DNA of 64,000 nt from Flavobacterium sp. LC2016-01 (GTDB taxonomy: Bacteria; Bacteroidota; Bacteroidia; Flavobacteriales; Flavobacteriaceae), in the NCBI RefSeq assembly GCF_009711135.1, contig NZ_WMIC01000007.1:186001-250000 (forward strand), read 5' to 3'. Every line of letters starts with the position of its first letter. Within the stretch, counting starts at the first letter, position 1. The translations under genes and the position numbers were made by a program. Below, piece after piece: positions 18,186 through 27,304 of this stretch. The notes under the pieces are model-generated. The model made no database searches. It was not told the DNA's origin and worked only from the letters and a program-made list of their open reading frames with translations.

Positions 18186-20468
18186 TTAACGAATGATCAT
18201 CACTTTTTTCACTTTCGTCTCACCACCATCTTGTGCAGAAATAAAAATCATGTAAACTCCAGAAGAAACTTTATACTTTCCAAAAGCAGTTGTATCCCAT
18301 TCAATTGTTCCGCCTTCAGATGTTGTTTCGTAAACTAGATTTCCTTCAATATCTGTAATTTTAACATTGGCTTTATCTAATAATCCGGCCACTTTTACGG
18401 TTCCGCTATAAGTTGGGCGAACTGGGTTTGGATATACGTAGACACTATTTAAATCTTCATTTGCATCTGTAGCAATGCCTTTAAAAGAAATCAATCCTTT
18501 ATTCGTTGCAATAAAAACTTCGCCGGTTGCACTATTTATTTTAATCTCATTTATAGCATTGCTCGGCAATGGCGAATTGCTGATTGTAAAATGATATTTC
18601 GTTTCCTGTCCGTTTGGCGAAACCATAAAAACCCCAGAATCACTTGTACCGATCCATTTATTATTTGCGCCGTCTATCGCAATTGAAGTTATAAATTGTT
18701 CATAAAGCAGTTCTTGAGCCAAATTATCTTCTGTAATAATAATTGGATTTGCCTTTAACTGGCTTTCATTTTGAAAATTTCCAACGTTTGACAAAACACG
18801 CAATCCTTTTGTTGTTCCTATCCAAAGCTGATTTTTAGTATCAATTACCAGCGCTCTTACATCGGCAATTGGCAGATTTCCGGCATCAGCACCAAAAGTC
18901 ATTTTTTTGAATGTATTCGTTGTTTCATTAAAACCAATTACACCGTCACGATTTGTTGCAATCCATTTTACACTATTTCTGTCAATTAAAATACTGGCAT
19001 AACTGCTGGCTTGGGCATCATCTAAAATCGAGGTCATTGCATAACTTCCCCATTGATTATTCGATTTCAAAACCTTCAAACCGTTTTTAATTCGACTATT
19101 GGTAACCCAGAGATTTCCATTTTTATCAAAAGCTGTCGCATTCACACGAACATCAATATAATTTGGTCCTTCGGTAGTAATTGATTCTAAACCGCTGTTT
19201 TTTTCGTTGTACAAAAGATTCGGAACATCATTTTCGATTCGGAGTAATCCAGAGAAAAAAGAACTTGCATAAACTTGTTTCTCATTTTTCGGATTAACAA
19301 TAACTCTCGTAATTGATTTTGCATTCAAAACAGAAGAATATGGAATATTCAGCCAGCCAGAAGTATTGTATTTACTGACTCCATAACTATCTAGATCGTA
19401 CGGATTGTAATAAGTGTCATAGTCTCCATAAACCGCCCAAAGAACATTTGCAGTAACATCCATTGAGAAAATATTATTTCGCGCCGGCCCAGCTGGTGTA
19501 TTATTTGTAAAAGCGCCATTGCTTGAAAGTGAAGAAGAGAATAAGCCTTTTTCTTTTGTTCCAATGAAAATTGCATCACCTACAGCCGTCGCGCAAGTAA
19601 AATTTAAAGTATTATCTAAAACTTGTGAATTACTAATCTGGCGAATCAAAACCATTTGATTATTATAAACATACACCGTATTGCGTATTGTTATATATAG
19701 ATTATGATTTTTTGCCTTCATATCAACCGAAGCCTGAGGCAACTGCGAAAAACCAACAAAATTACTTGAATTAAATCGATGAATATAACCGGTAGAATTA
19801 ATCGCTATAAGCTCTGTATCAACACCTTCAACACTTGACCAATCTCCAGTATTTACAACAGACCACTGCTTAAAATCATTTAGGTTTGGATTTGTAATAT
19901 CGGCGCGTCTTATACCACTTGACGTTGCGGCGTAAATAAATCCGTTAAAAAATGTCGTTTGTTTTACACTGATTTCGGCACCATTATCACCAATAAAATA
20001 GGTATCACCAAATTGCTGCGTTGTCAAGTTAAACTGTACAATTCCGAAATCACAGGAAACATAAACCAATCCGTTATGTTCCATAAAATGATTGATTTTT
20101 TTAATATTTGGAGCTAATTGCTTGTTGATAATATCTACCACTTTCAGCATACTGCCGTCAGTTTCATTAATTACAATCATCAAACCATTTTCATAGCCTA
20201 CGATTGTTTTTTTGAAAGCTTCACTATAATAAACTGCCGAAATTGTCTGACCTGAAAGTCCGTCAACAGTTGTAATCGTTTTGCTTGTATTTGCCACAGC
20301 GTTTTTAACAAACAAAGCATTTTCTGAAGCGGCATAAACTGCTGTTGAAGATTCTGAGATATCTTTTATTTCATTAAATGAAAAATAACCCTGCCATGAC
20401 AATTTATTCTGCGAAAAAGCAAATTGAAACAGGAGTAAAAACAAAACATACAGAAAATTTTTCTTCAT
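18186..20468 (-). CDS. porZ: Two-propeller protein with C-terminal sorting domain, PorZ-like
   Basis: About 760 residues from the ATG at 20468, which gives the signal peptide MKKNFLYVLFLLLFQFAFSQ. The body contains repeated beta-propeller units of the two-component-regulator type (NLWVTNSRI, VKWIATNRDG, QLWIGTTKGLRVL, NKWIGTSDSGVF). The last 85 residues form a T9SS type A-like sorting domain starting VYVYPNPV. This layout and length fit PorZ, the type IX secretion surface component that presents anionic LPS to the PorU sortase. A generic T9SS-exported propeller protein is the alternative. A minus-strand TATATTTG box lies 22 bases upstream of the ATG. Confidence 0.65.
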   Translation of the reverse strand: MKKNFLYVLFLLLFQFAFSQNKLSWQGYFSFNEIKDISESSTAVYAASENALFVKNAVANTSKTITTVDGLSGQTISAVYYSEAFKKTIVGYENGLMIVINETDGSMLKVVDIINKQLAPNIKKINHFMEHNGLVYVSCDFGIVQFNLTTQQFGDTYFIGDNGAEISVKQTTFFNGFIYAATSSGIRRADITNPNLNDFKQWSVVNTGDWSSVEGVDTELIAINSTGYIHRFNSSNFVGFSQLPQASVDMKAKNHNLYITIRNTVYVYNNQMVLIRQISNSQVLDNTLNFTCATAVGDAIFIGTKEKGLFSSSLSSNGAFTNNTPAGPARNNIFSMDVTANVLWAVYGDYDTYYNPYDLDSYGVSKYNTSGWLNIPYSSVLNAKSITRVIVNPKNEKQVYASSFFSGLLRIENDVPNLLYNEKNSGLESITTEGPNYIDVRVNATAFDKNGNLWVTNSRIKNGLKVLKSNNQWGSYAMTSILDDAQASSYASILIDRNSVKWIATNRDGVIGFNETTNTFKKMTFGADAGNLPIADVRALVIDTKNQLWIGTTKGLRVLSNVGNFQNESQLKANPIIITEDNLAQELLYEQFITSIAIDGANNKWIGTSDSGVFMVSPNGQETKYHFTISNSPLPSNAINEIKINSATGEVFIATNKGLISFKGIATDANEDLNSVYVYPNPVRPTYSGTVKVAGLLDKANVKITDIEGNLVYETTSEGGTIEWDTTAFGKYKVSSGVYMIFISAQDGGETKVKKVMIIR

Positions 20469-20489
20469 TATTTTATGCATTCAGATAGA

Positions 20490-20497
20490 CAAATATA
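20490..20497 (-). promoter_or_regulatory. Putative -7 box of the PorZ-like gene
   Basis: The minus strand reads TATATTTG, an exact TAnnTTTG match, 22 bases before the ATG chosen at 20468. It supports that start, because an upstream ATG at 20480 would leave a leader only a few bases long. No clear -33 element was found. Confidence 0.45.
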
Positions 20498-20541
20498 CTA
20501 CAAACGAAAGTATTTGTTTTTTGTTCTTTTTATAAATAAAA

Positions 20542-20579
20542 AAATGCCTTCAATTGTCCGGAGACAAATGAAGGCATTT
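20542..20579 (-). terminator. Intrinsic terminator of gdhA
   Basis: An 11-bp stem AAATGCCTTCA (20542-20552) pairs with 20569-20579 and is extended by TTGTC/GACAA around a CGGA loop. A long T run follows on the minus strand. It lies 20 bases past the gdhA stop. Confidence 0.88.
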
Positions 20580-20599
20580 AAAAAAAACTATAACTAAAA

Positions 20600-21943
20600 T
20601 TATACTACACCTTGAGCCAGCATAGCATCGGCAACTTTAACAAATCCGGCAATGTTTGCTCCTTTTACGTAGTTTACATAACCATCTTCTTCGGCACCGT
20701 ATTTTTTACATTGGTTGTGAATTCCAACCATGATATCTTTCAATCTTAAATCTACCTCTTCACTTGTCCAGTTTAGACGAATAGAGTTTTGTGTCATTTC
20801 TAATCCAGAAGCTGCAACTCCACCAGCATTAGCTGCTTTTCCAGGAGCAAAAAGTACTTTATTATCTAAGAAAAGTTTAATTGCATCTAAAGTAGAAGGC
20901 ATATTAGCCGCTTCAGTAACACATAAAACTCCGTTATCAATCAATTTTTTAGCATCTTCACCTGTCAACTCATTTTGGGTTGCACATGGAATCGCAATAT
21001 CAACTTTTACTTCCCAAGGGCTTTTTCCTTTATGGAAAATCGCATTTGGATATTTTTCCAAATATCTTTCAGCTCTGTTATCTCCAGTTGCTCTCATTTC
21101 AACCATATGGTCGATTTTTTCTCCGGAAATTCCATCTTCATCATAAATATAACCATCAGGACCAGAAATAGTAACTACTTTTCCTCCAAGTTCATTTATT
21201 TTCAGCGCCACTCCCCAAGCCACATTTCCAAATCCTGAAATCGCAACTTTTTTACCTTTAATATCATGCCCCATAGTACGAAGCATTTGATCAGTAAAAT
21301 ATACAACTCCATAACCAGTAGCTTCTGGTCTGATTAATGAACCTCCGTAAGCTAAACCTTTTCCAGTTAAAACTCCAGTAAATTCATTTCTGATTCTTTT
21401 ATATTGACCAAACAAATAACCAATTTCTCTTGCTCCAACACCAATATCTCCTGCAGGAACGTCAAGATCTGGACCAATATGACGACATAATTCTGTCATA
21501 AATGATTGGCAGAAACGCATAATTTCACCATCTGATTTTCCTTCAGGATCAAAATCAGAACCTCCTTTTCCTCCTCCCATTGGAAGAGTTGTTAAGCTGT
21601 TTTTAAAAACTTGCTCGAAAGCCAAGAATTTTAAAACTGATAAATTTACTGTATGATGAAAACGAATTCCTCCTTTATAAGGTCCAATTGCTGAATTCAT
21701 CTGGATTCTAAATCCTCTGTTTACAATAATTTCACCTTTATCATCTACCCACGGAACTCTAAAAATTATAGACCTTTCCGGTTCAGCTATTCTTAAAAGT
21801 AAATTTTTTCCATCATATTTTTTTCTTTCCGAAATAAACGGAATAACAGTTTCTGCAAATTCTCTAACGGCTTGAAGAAATTCTGGCTCATTTGGATTTT
21901 TTGACTCAACCAGAGCCATAAATTCATTTATTTTTTGTTCCAT
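20600..21943 (-). CDS. gdhA: NADP-specific glutamate dehydrogenase
   Basis: A 447-residue hexameric-type glutamate dehydrogenase that interconverts 2-oxoglutarate plus ammonia with glutamate. The catalytic lysine lies in PMGGGKGGSDFDP (Lys126), and the nucleotide-binding loop is GFGNVAWG near 235. The length and the EFLQAVREF... IPFISERKKY start match the bacterial NADP-dependent (assimilatory) form. Coenzyme preference is inferred from family similarity. The gene is monocistronic, with its own terminator and a -7-like box about 90 bases upstream. Confidence 0.94.
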   Translation of the reverse strand: MEQKINEFMALVESKNPNEPEFLQAVREFAETVIPFISERKKYDGKNLLLRIAEPERSIIFRVPWVDDKGEIIVNRGFRIQMNSAIGPYKGGIRFHHTVNLSVLKFLAFEQVFKNSLTTLPMGGGKGGSDFDPEGKSDGEIMRFCQSFMTELCRHIGPDLDVPAGDIGVGAREIGYLFGQYKRIRNEFTGVLTGKGLAYGGSLIRPEATGYGVVYFTDQMLRTMGHDIKGKKVAISGFGNVAWGVALKINELGGKVVTISGPDGYIYDEDGISGEKIDHMVEMRATGDNRAERYLEKYPNAIFHKGKSPWEVKVDIAIPCATQNELTGEDAKKLIDNGVLCVTEAANMPSTLDAIKLFLDNKVLFAPGKAANAGGVAASGLEMTQNSIRLNWTSEEVDLRLKDIMVGIHNQCKKYGAEEDGYVNYVKGANIAGFVKVADAMLAQGVV

Positions 21944-22034
21944 TTTTAAATCAATTATTCAAATAATAGTTTTTAGCTTAAATCTAGTTATAACACGAAA
22001 ATACGCCATAAGAAAACGTTTTCGTAACAACACG

Positions 22035-22042
22035 CAAAGATA
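22035..22042 (-). promoter_or_regulatory. Putative -7 box of gdhA
   Basis: The minus strand reads TATCTTTG, the exact -7 consensus, 92 bases upstream of the gdhA ATG. The implied 5' leader is about 85 bases. No convincing -33 element was seen. Confidence 0.45.
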
Positions 22043-22215
22043 AGGCAAAACAATTATGAATTGTTATTTTTTTTCGTTTTTAGAGAAGAATTGTGTAATT
22101 TCTAAACAAAAAGAAAAATACAATTTTACACGTCCGGAATTACATCAAATCACCTCGCTTAAAGTTAGAAAATTAAGTCTTTTGTTACTAATTTTTTAAT
22201 AGAAGTATTTAATGT

Positions 22216-22245
22216 TTTGTTTGCACAACCTTTTTTATATATTTG
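22216..22245 (+). promoter_or_regulatory. Promoter of the 22270 beta-barrel gene
   Basis: TTTG (22216-22219), an 18-base spacer and TATATTTG (22238-22245) match the Bacteroidetes consensus. The box overlaps the upstream in-frame TTG at 22243, which rules that codon out and supports the ATG at 22270. With the gdhA box it fills most of the 326-base divergent spacer 21944-22269, where nothing else is seen. Confidence 0.6.
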
Positions 22246-22269
22246 CCTAGATTTGAAAGCCCCCAAACT

Positions 22270-23061
22270 ATGCTCAAACCCGTAATTATCACACTATTTG
22301 CCATTCTTGGAATCAGTACCGTAGCGAACGCACAATCAGATTTAGCTCAAGAAATAGGAATATTCGCAGGACCAGTAACACTGCAGTCAGATTTTGGACA
22401 ACGAAAAAATCTTGACACCAATGTTGGAAACAGCGGATTTGGAATTGGAGTCATGCACTTCATCAACTTTTCAGCCGCCAATAACCACGAAAGTTTTTTC
22501 ACTGAACATTTTAAAGTTAGGTCTGAACTGTCATTTAGCCATACACAGCTAAAACATTATGGACAATGGGTCGAAAAAAACCCGCCTTCTCTGGCTGTTA
22601 CCATGCTTAAAAACATGCATGCAAGTACAACAACTTTAGGATTAGGATCTCAGTTAGAATTTTCTTTTATCAAAATTCATGACTTCGAAAATACAGTTGG
22701 TAGCTTTAGCCCGTATTTAAGTGCTGGATTTCAAGTAAATTATTATTCTGCTAAAGTTGGATCACGTTTAGGTGACCTGACCCTTCCAAATGTTACTATT
22801 GGAAAATATTTAACTCCATCTGACGGAAGAGCTCACGGATTTTCTACAGAATCAGGAGTTGTAGTATCAGCAACAGGAGGAGTTGGTGTGCATTATAAAT
22901 TAACAACAATGAGCGATTTAATGTTTGAAACTCGTTTTCAAATGTACAGCAGTGACTGGATCGATGGTTTGAATCCGAATAAAGATATTTATAAAGAAAA
23001 CAAAGCAAACGACTGGCAGGTATGGTTTAACTTTGGTTATATCTACTACTTAGAATTCTAA
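22270..23061 (+). CDS. Outer-membrane beta-barrel protein, Flavobacteria-type
   Basis: A 263-residue protein with a clear signal peptide (MLKPVIITLFAILGISTVANA). The body alternates short amphipathic strands with glycine and aromatic residues (FGIGVMHFINF, YLSAGFQVNYYSA, VSATGGVGVHYKL) and ends in the strand FNFGYIYYLEF, typical of an outer-membrane barrel. I cannot assign a ligand. It looks like a family restricted to Flavobacteriaceae. The gene has its own promoter and converges on the PLP enzyme gene across a shared hairpin terminator. Confidence 0.7.
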   Translation: MLKPVIITLFAILGISTVANAQSDLAQEIGIFAGPVTLQSDFGQRKNLDTNVGNSGFGIGVMHFINFSAANNHESFFTEHFKVRSELSFSHTQLKHYGQWVEKNPPSLAVTMLKNMHASTTTLGLGSQLEFSFIKIHDFENTVGSFSPYLSAGFQVNYYSAKVGSRLGDLTLPNVTIGKYLTPSDGRAHGFSTESGVVVSATGGVGVHYKLTTMSDLMFETRFQMYSSDWIDGLNPNKDIYKENKANDWQVWFNFGYIYYLEF

Positions 23062-23070
23062 AAATATTTT

Positions 23071-23140
23071 AAATTCCAAAATATAAAAAATCCCAAACTC
23101 CAATGTTAATAGTTGGAATTTGGGATTTTTAATTTGGAAT
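23071..23140. terminator. Bidirectional terminator, AATTCCAA dyad family
   Basis: An 18-bp stem (23086-23103 with 23113-23130, one mismatch, core AAAAATCCCAAA) is nested inside an outer pair AATTCCAAA/ATTTGGAAT. A and T runs flank it on both strands between two convergent genes. It shares its words with the dyads at 11943, 33335 and 38007. Confidence 0.75.
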
Positions 23141-23147
23141 CTAATTT

Positions 23148-24290
23148 TTATGCCAATGCCTGTTCTAAATCGGCTATTAAATCTTCTGCATCTTCGATAC
23201 CAACACTTAATCGCACTAAGTCATCAGTTATACCAACCTCAGCTCTTTTATCTGCAGGAATTGAGGCATGCGTCATTAAAGCTGGGTGATTAGCTAATGA
23301 TTCAACACCGCCTAAAGATTCTGCAAGTGTAAATACTTTCAGTTTCTCCAAAAAGTCAATAGAATCTTCTTTTTTACCCGATTTAAAAGTAAACGAAACC
23401 ATGCCGCCAAAAGCCTTCATTTGTTTCTTTGCTATTTCATGAAACGGATGATTTTTTAATCCTGGATAATAAACCGTATTAATTTTTGGATGATTGCTCA
23501 AAAACTCTACTACTTTTTCTCCATTTTCACAATGTCTCTGAACTCTTAAAGAAAGTGTTTTGATTCCTCTTAAAACTAAAAAGCTGTCCATTGGCCCCAA
23601 AGTAGCACCTGTTGCAAATTGCTGAAAATGCAATTGATCACCTAAAGCTTCATCTTTTACAATTAAAGCGCCGGCAATTACATCAGAATGTCCTCCTAAA
23701 TATTTTGTTGCCGAGTGCATTACGATGTCTGCTCCTAAATCAAGCGGTTTTTGCAAATATGGAGTTGCAAAAGTATTATCAACCGCAAATAAAATATTAT
23801 TAGCTTTTGTAATTTTAGCCACTTCTTCAATATCTGCTAATTTCATTAAAGGATTTGTAGGTGTTTCAACCCAAACCAACTTTGTATTTTCATTGATCAA
23901 CGATTTTAATTTCTCCAAATCTGTCATATCAACAAAATGGAATTTAATGCCTGAATCTTTATAAATTCTAGAAAACATTCTATAAGTTCCGCCGTATAAA
24001 TCATCCATTGCAATGATTTCATCTCCAGCTTTAAATGATCTTAAAATACAATCTGTTGCTGCTAAACCAGATGAAAAAGCCAGTCCGCGTGTACCATTTT
24101 CAATACTTGCCAATGCATTTTCCAAAGCAGTACGAGTTGGGTTAGACGCTCTGCTGTATTCATAATCTGCCAAAGGTTTTCCCGGACTTGTCTGAACAAA
24201 AGTTGAAGTTTGATAAACCGGAGGCATTACCGCTCCTGTACTTGGATCATGGTGTTGACCTCCATGTATTACTTTAGTATTGAATTTCAT
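23148..24290 (-). CDS. metB: Trans-sulfuration PLP enzyme (cystathionine gamma-synthase/lyase type)
   Basis: A 380-residue Cys/Met-metabolism PLP enzyme. The cofactor lysine is Lys196 in HSATKYLGGHSDVIAG, with the phosphate-binding YSRASNPTR near 45-53 and active-site Tyr99 in DDLYGGTYR. Members either join cysteine to an activated homoserine (gamma-synthase) or cleave cystathionine (gamma-lyase). The sequence does not separate the two, because Bacteroidetes enzymes of this length are annotated both ways. The gene stands alone with a -7-like box at 24324-24331. The symbol metB is the likelier choice but tentative. Confidence 0.8.
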   Translation of the reverse strand: MKFNTKVIHGGQHHDPSTGAVMPPVYQTSTFVQTSPGKPLADYEYSRASNPTRTALENALASIENGTRGLAFSSGLAATDCILRSFKAGDEIIAMDDLYGGTYRMFSRIYKDSGIKFHFVDMTDLEKLKSLINENTKLVWVETPTNPLMKLADIEEVAKITKANNILFAVDNTFATPYLQKPLDLGADIVMHSATKYLGGHSDVIAGALIVKDEALGDQLHFQQFATGATLGPMDSFLVLRGIKTLSLRVQRHCENGEKVVEFLSNHPKINTVYYPGLKNHPFHEIAKKQMKAFGGMVSFTFKSGKKEDSIDFLEKLKVFTLAESLGGVESLANHPALMTHASIPADKRAEVGITDDLVRLSVGIEDAEDLIADLEQALA

Positions 24291-24323
24291 ATAGTTACAA
24301 ATTTTAAATGCTTAAATACCGTA

Positions 24324-24331
24324 CAAATTTA
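24324..24331 (-). promoter_or_regulatory. Putative -7 box of the trans-sulfuration gene
   Basis: The minus strand reads TAAATTTG, matching TAnnTTTG, 34 bases before the ATG. No -33 element lies at the ideal distance. Confidence 0.35.
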
Positions 24332-24490
24332 CCGTTTAATTTATTCTAATCCTGATACAAGTTCTTACCTTTGTATATAATTAACATTTTTTGATGTAAA
24401 ATTACTGCCTGTCAGACTTTTGCAAAAGCAAAATTTCATTTCAAAAAAAGTGTTACCTTTTATATCTGCTAACAAATAACTTTTACATAT

Positions 24491-25234
24491 ATGAAACATT
24501 ATACTTTTTTAGTCTTTTTGTTTTTGATATTCACAAGTTGTAACAAAGAGCTTTCATTTGAAAATGAAACATTTGAAGAAAAATCCTCGCTTCCCTGCAA
24601 AAGTGATTGTCCAAAAATTACAATTGACATTCCTTTAGCAAAAAACAAAAAAGTTGCTGCTGACAGCATCAATAAAAAAATCTTTTCTGTCGTAAAAGAA
24701 ATTGTATACTTTGGAGAAGACCCTACAAAAGTTAACGATTACAATACTTTGGCAAAATCGTTTATTGCTTCCTATGAAGAAATGCACAAAAAATTTCCAA
24801 CTGAAACTTTTGGCTGGGAAGGAAAGATTGTTGGAAATATCGAATTTCATTCCGAAACCATTTTAAACATCAAAATCGACCATTATACTTTTACGGGCGG
24901 TGCTCACGGATATCAAGGTTTCCGATCTTTATTATTTGATCCTAAAACTGGAAAAACAATTTTTATAGATCAATTATTTAACAACCAAAAAGAGTTTCAG
25001 GCTTTCGCCGAAAAAAAGTTCAGAGCAAAGTATAAAATTCCTGCCAAAGCAAATATCAACGCAACAGGATTAATGTTTGAAGACGACAAATTCCAATTGC
25101 CTCAGAATATTTTTTATACAGAAGAAGGTCTTCTTTTATATTATAATTCATATGAAGCTGCATCTTATGCTGATGGTCCGAAAGAGATTCTATTTCCTTA
25201 TGAAGAAGTCAATAAATATTTAAAATTCCAATAA
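24491..25234 (+). CDS. DUF4163/DUF3298 (RsiV/PdaC-like) lipoprotein
   Basis: A 247-residue lipoprotein with lipobox FTSC (Cys17). After the anchor comes a DUF4163-like alpha/beta domain (about 40-140), then a DUF3298 domain with YTFTGGAHGYQGFRSLLFDPKTG and the end block ILFPYEEVNKYL. These domains occur in RsiV anti-sigma factors, where they bind lysozyme, and in PdaC-like peptidoglycan deacetylases. No catalytic domain is attached here, so a binding or sensing role in the periplasm is the modest inference. It is monocistronic between two opposite-strand genes. Confidence 0.8.
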   Translation: MKHYTFLVFLFLIFTSCNKELSFENETFEEKSSLPCKSDCPKITIDIPLAKNKKVAADSINKKIFSVVKEIVYFGEDPTKVNDYNTLAKSFIASYEEMHKKFPTETFGWEGKIVGNIEFHSETILNIKIDHYTFTGGAHGYQGFRSLLFDPKTGKTIFIDQLFNNQKEFQAFAEKKFRAKYKIPAKANINATGLMFEDDKFQLPQNIFYTEEGLLLYYNSYEAASYADGPKEILFPYEEVNKYLKFQ

Positions 25235-25275
25235 GAAGGTTCTAAGATGCTGATATTCTAAGGTTCTAAGTTTTT
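25235..25275. repeat. Short GGTTCTAAG tandem/dyad repeat
   Basis: The words AAGGTTCTAAG, ATTCTAAG and AAGGTTCTAAG follow one another between two convergent genes. It resembles the other word-built spacers of this window but has no second copy here. Confidence 0.4.
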
Positions 25276-25287
25276 TTAACCTAAAAA

Positions 25288-26433
25288 TTATTGGACATCG
25301 TATTTCATTTTACGAAGAATTCTTAAAGCTTCTTTAAAAGACAAATACACTTGAGAAAAAGGTTTTAATAACAATTTTGAATCGATTAATTTTTGTTTCG
25401 CTTCGTCAAAGCCATTCAAATAACAGATCATAAAAGTAGAAGGAAGATTTTCCAGATCAACCAATTCCCGCTCAGACAAAACGAATCCTTTTTGCAGTTT
25501 TTGAAGTAATGCAATATTTGAATTATAAATATGATATAGCATTTTTCGATTGAATTCTGGCGGCTGAAAAAGCATTTTTCGATCAATTTTATAATAGCCG
25601 TTGTCAAAAAAATGAATCTTCTGTTCTTCTAAAGGATAATAGCTTGTTTTGTCATTTAAACCCAGCGGAACATATTCGGTAATTGTAAAACTATCATCGT
25701 CATACACTATCGTAACAACATCCTGAGCCGAATAAAAAAGCTTGATCTGTTCGTTGATCAACTCAATATCAACACGTGAAAGAAAAGTTTTGTCCCGAGA
25801 TTTTTTAGGAACTCCTGCCCAGCAGATCACGAATAATTCCTTAAAAACATGATACTTTGGCGACATATCTTTATGTCTGAAATTCATAAAATCAAAAACA
25901 CCGTCTAAAGTATATTGAATACTATTTCGGGAACTGTTTTCGATTCCAATTACCGTTTCTGTATTTTGATAATTTTTCTCAACTTCCTCGTGATTCTCTA
26001 AAGGAATTGAATTACTGCCTCGTCTCACAAAAATACTATTGGCAAGTATGGTGTGAATTCCTTTTTTGAAATAGGAGATTTTGTTTTTGGGCTTAATCGT
26101 AACCAATCCTATGACTTTATCTTTTGGAAGATTAGGAAATGGCACATTTTCGTATTGAATTTTTGGAGGATTTTCAAGAAACGCATTTACGAGATTCTGA
26201 ATTCGGCTGTCATCAAAAAAATCATCACCGACAATTTCGTTGTCTTGATCTTCTACTCCAACGACGATATAAGAATTATTGGTTGGATTTGAATTTGAAA
26301 GCGCGCAAATGTGTTTCAGAAATTTCCCTTTGCCTTCACGAGAATGCAAATTCAACTGCCTTTTTTTATCATAAAAACTGCTTTCGTCATTATGAGCGAG
26401 TAAATTCTTTATCAAAAGGCGTTTATTAATCAT
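25288..26433 (-). CDS. AlbA_2 domain-containing protein
   Basis: A 381-residue soluble protein. The N-terminal half has the AlbA_2 (Schlafen-type) fold markers: E-x-F-x-D start (DESSFYDKK), GKGKFLKHICALSNSNP, then YIVVGVEDQDNEIVG, and the strand NSIFVRRGSNSIPL near 130-145. AlbA_2 domains occur in putative transcriptional regulators and nucleic-acid-binding proteins. The usual C-terminal ATPase or winged helix is not obvious. The second half (about 190-381) is unassigned. The gene is preceded by a TTAGACTTCTTAGA dyad and an SDR gene. Function is unknown. Confidence 0.7.
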   Translation of the reverse strand: MINKRLLIKNLLAHNDESSFYDKKRQLNLHSREGKGKFLKHICALSNSNPTNNSYIVVGVEDQDNEIVGDDFFDDSRIQNLVNAFLENPPKIQYENVPFPNLPKDKVIGLVTIKPKNKISYFKKGIHTILANSIFVRRGSNSIPLENHEEVEKNYQNTETVIGIENSSRNSIQYTLDGVFDFMNFRHKDMSPKYHVFKELFVICWAGVPKKSRDKTFLSRVDIELINEQIKLFYSAQDVVTIVYDDDSFTITEYVPLGLNDKTSYYPLEEQKIHFFDNGYYKIDRKMLFQPPEFNRKMLYHIYNSNIALLQKLQKGFVLSERELVDLENLPSTFMICYLNGFDEAKQKLIDSKLLLKPFSQVYLSFKEALRILRKMKYDVQ

Positions 26434-26436
26434 CTG

Positions 26437-26539
26437 TTTTAGACTTCTTAGATTTTAGATTATTAGACTTCTTAGACGTTAGACTTCTTAGACATTCATT
26501 CTAAGAAGTCTAAGTTAGTCTAAAAATCTAAGTTAGTCC
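26437..26539. repeat. Intergenic dyad, TTAGACTTCTTAGA family, copy 2
   Basis: The left arm holds three TTAGACTTCTTAGA words (26439-26493). The right arm carries the inverse word TCTAAGAAGTCTAA followed by TTAGTCTAAAAATCTAA. The whole can fold into a long hairpin between the SDR and AlbA_2 genes. The left arm matches 17527-17566. Confidence 0.75.
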
Positions 26540-27285
26540 TTTTTAACAATTGTTGCTGAGGCCTGCGCCGTCGGGAAAACAATTAAATCAGCAATATTGA
26601 CGTGATATTTTCTTGAAACCACAAAATGAATTATATCTGCAATATCTTCCGCTTGAAGTGCATCTAAACCTTTATATACATTTGAAGCTCTATCAGCATC
26701 GCCTTTAAAACGCACTTCACTGAATTCTGTTTCAACCATTCCCGGATGAATAGCTCCTACTCTAATTCCGTACGGATTTAAATCCATTCGCATACCATTA
26801 TTGATGGCATCAACCGCATGTTTCGACGCGCAATATACATTTCCGTTTGGATACACTTCTTTTCCTGCAATTGATCCAATATTAATAATATGACCTGATT
26901 TTCTCTCAATCATCTGCGGAATTATCGCTTTTGAAACATACAAAAGTCCTTTCACATTGATATCAATCATCGCATCCCAATCGTCAACATTTCCATTTTG
27001 AATTGGATCTAAACCGTGCGCATTTCCTGCATTATTAATCAAAACATCAATAATAGAAAAATCCGAAGGCAATGAACCGACTGCTGCAAAAACGGCATCT
27101 TTATCACGAACATCAAATGATAAAGAATGTACTTCTGTAAAAGCCGAAAGTTCTTTTTCTAATTCTTCTAAACGATCTTTTCGTCTTCCGCAAAGAATTA
27201 CTTTATAATTGTTTTTTGCCAATATTTGTGCGGTTGCTTTTCCAATTCCGCTTGTTGCTCCAGTAATTAGGGCTGTTTTTTTCAT
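26533..27285 (-). CDS. SDR family NAD(P)-dependent oxidoreductase
   Basis: A 250-residue classical short-chain dehydrogenase. The cofactor motif is TGATSGIG (9-16), NNAG lies at 84-87, and the catalytic set is Ser138, Tyr151 and Lys155 (YCASK). The order and the segment VGAIHPGMVETEFSEVRF resemble E. coli YdfG, a serine/3-hydroxy acid dehydrogenase, but the substrate is not proven. The basic CGRRKDRLEEL after the second strand favours NADP. The gene ends inside the repeat zone at 26533 and has a palindromic repeat upstream. Confidence 0.88.
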   Translation of the reverse strand: MKKTALITGATSGIGKATAQILAKNNYKVILCGRRKDRLEELEKELSAFTEVHSLSFDVRDKDAVFAAVGSLPSDFSIIDVLINNAGNAHGLDPIQNGNVDDWDAMIDINVKGLLYVSKAIIPQMIERKSGHIINIGSIAGKEVYPNGNVYCASKHAVDAINNGMRMDLNPYGIRVGAIHPGMVETEFSEVRFKGDADRASNVYKGLDALQAEDIADIIHFVVSRKYHVNIADLIVFPTAQASATIVKKD

Positions 27286-27304
27286 TCTTGTTTTTTATTT
27301 TTTT

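Noticed and set aside
20730..21238. Plus-strand frames opposite gdhA
   Set aside because: Shadows of a clear glutamate dehydrogenase gene.
22243..22269. TTG start nine codons upstream of the beta-barrel ATG
   Set aside because: It lies in the -7 box, so it would not be in the transcript; the later ATG begins a clean signal peptide.
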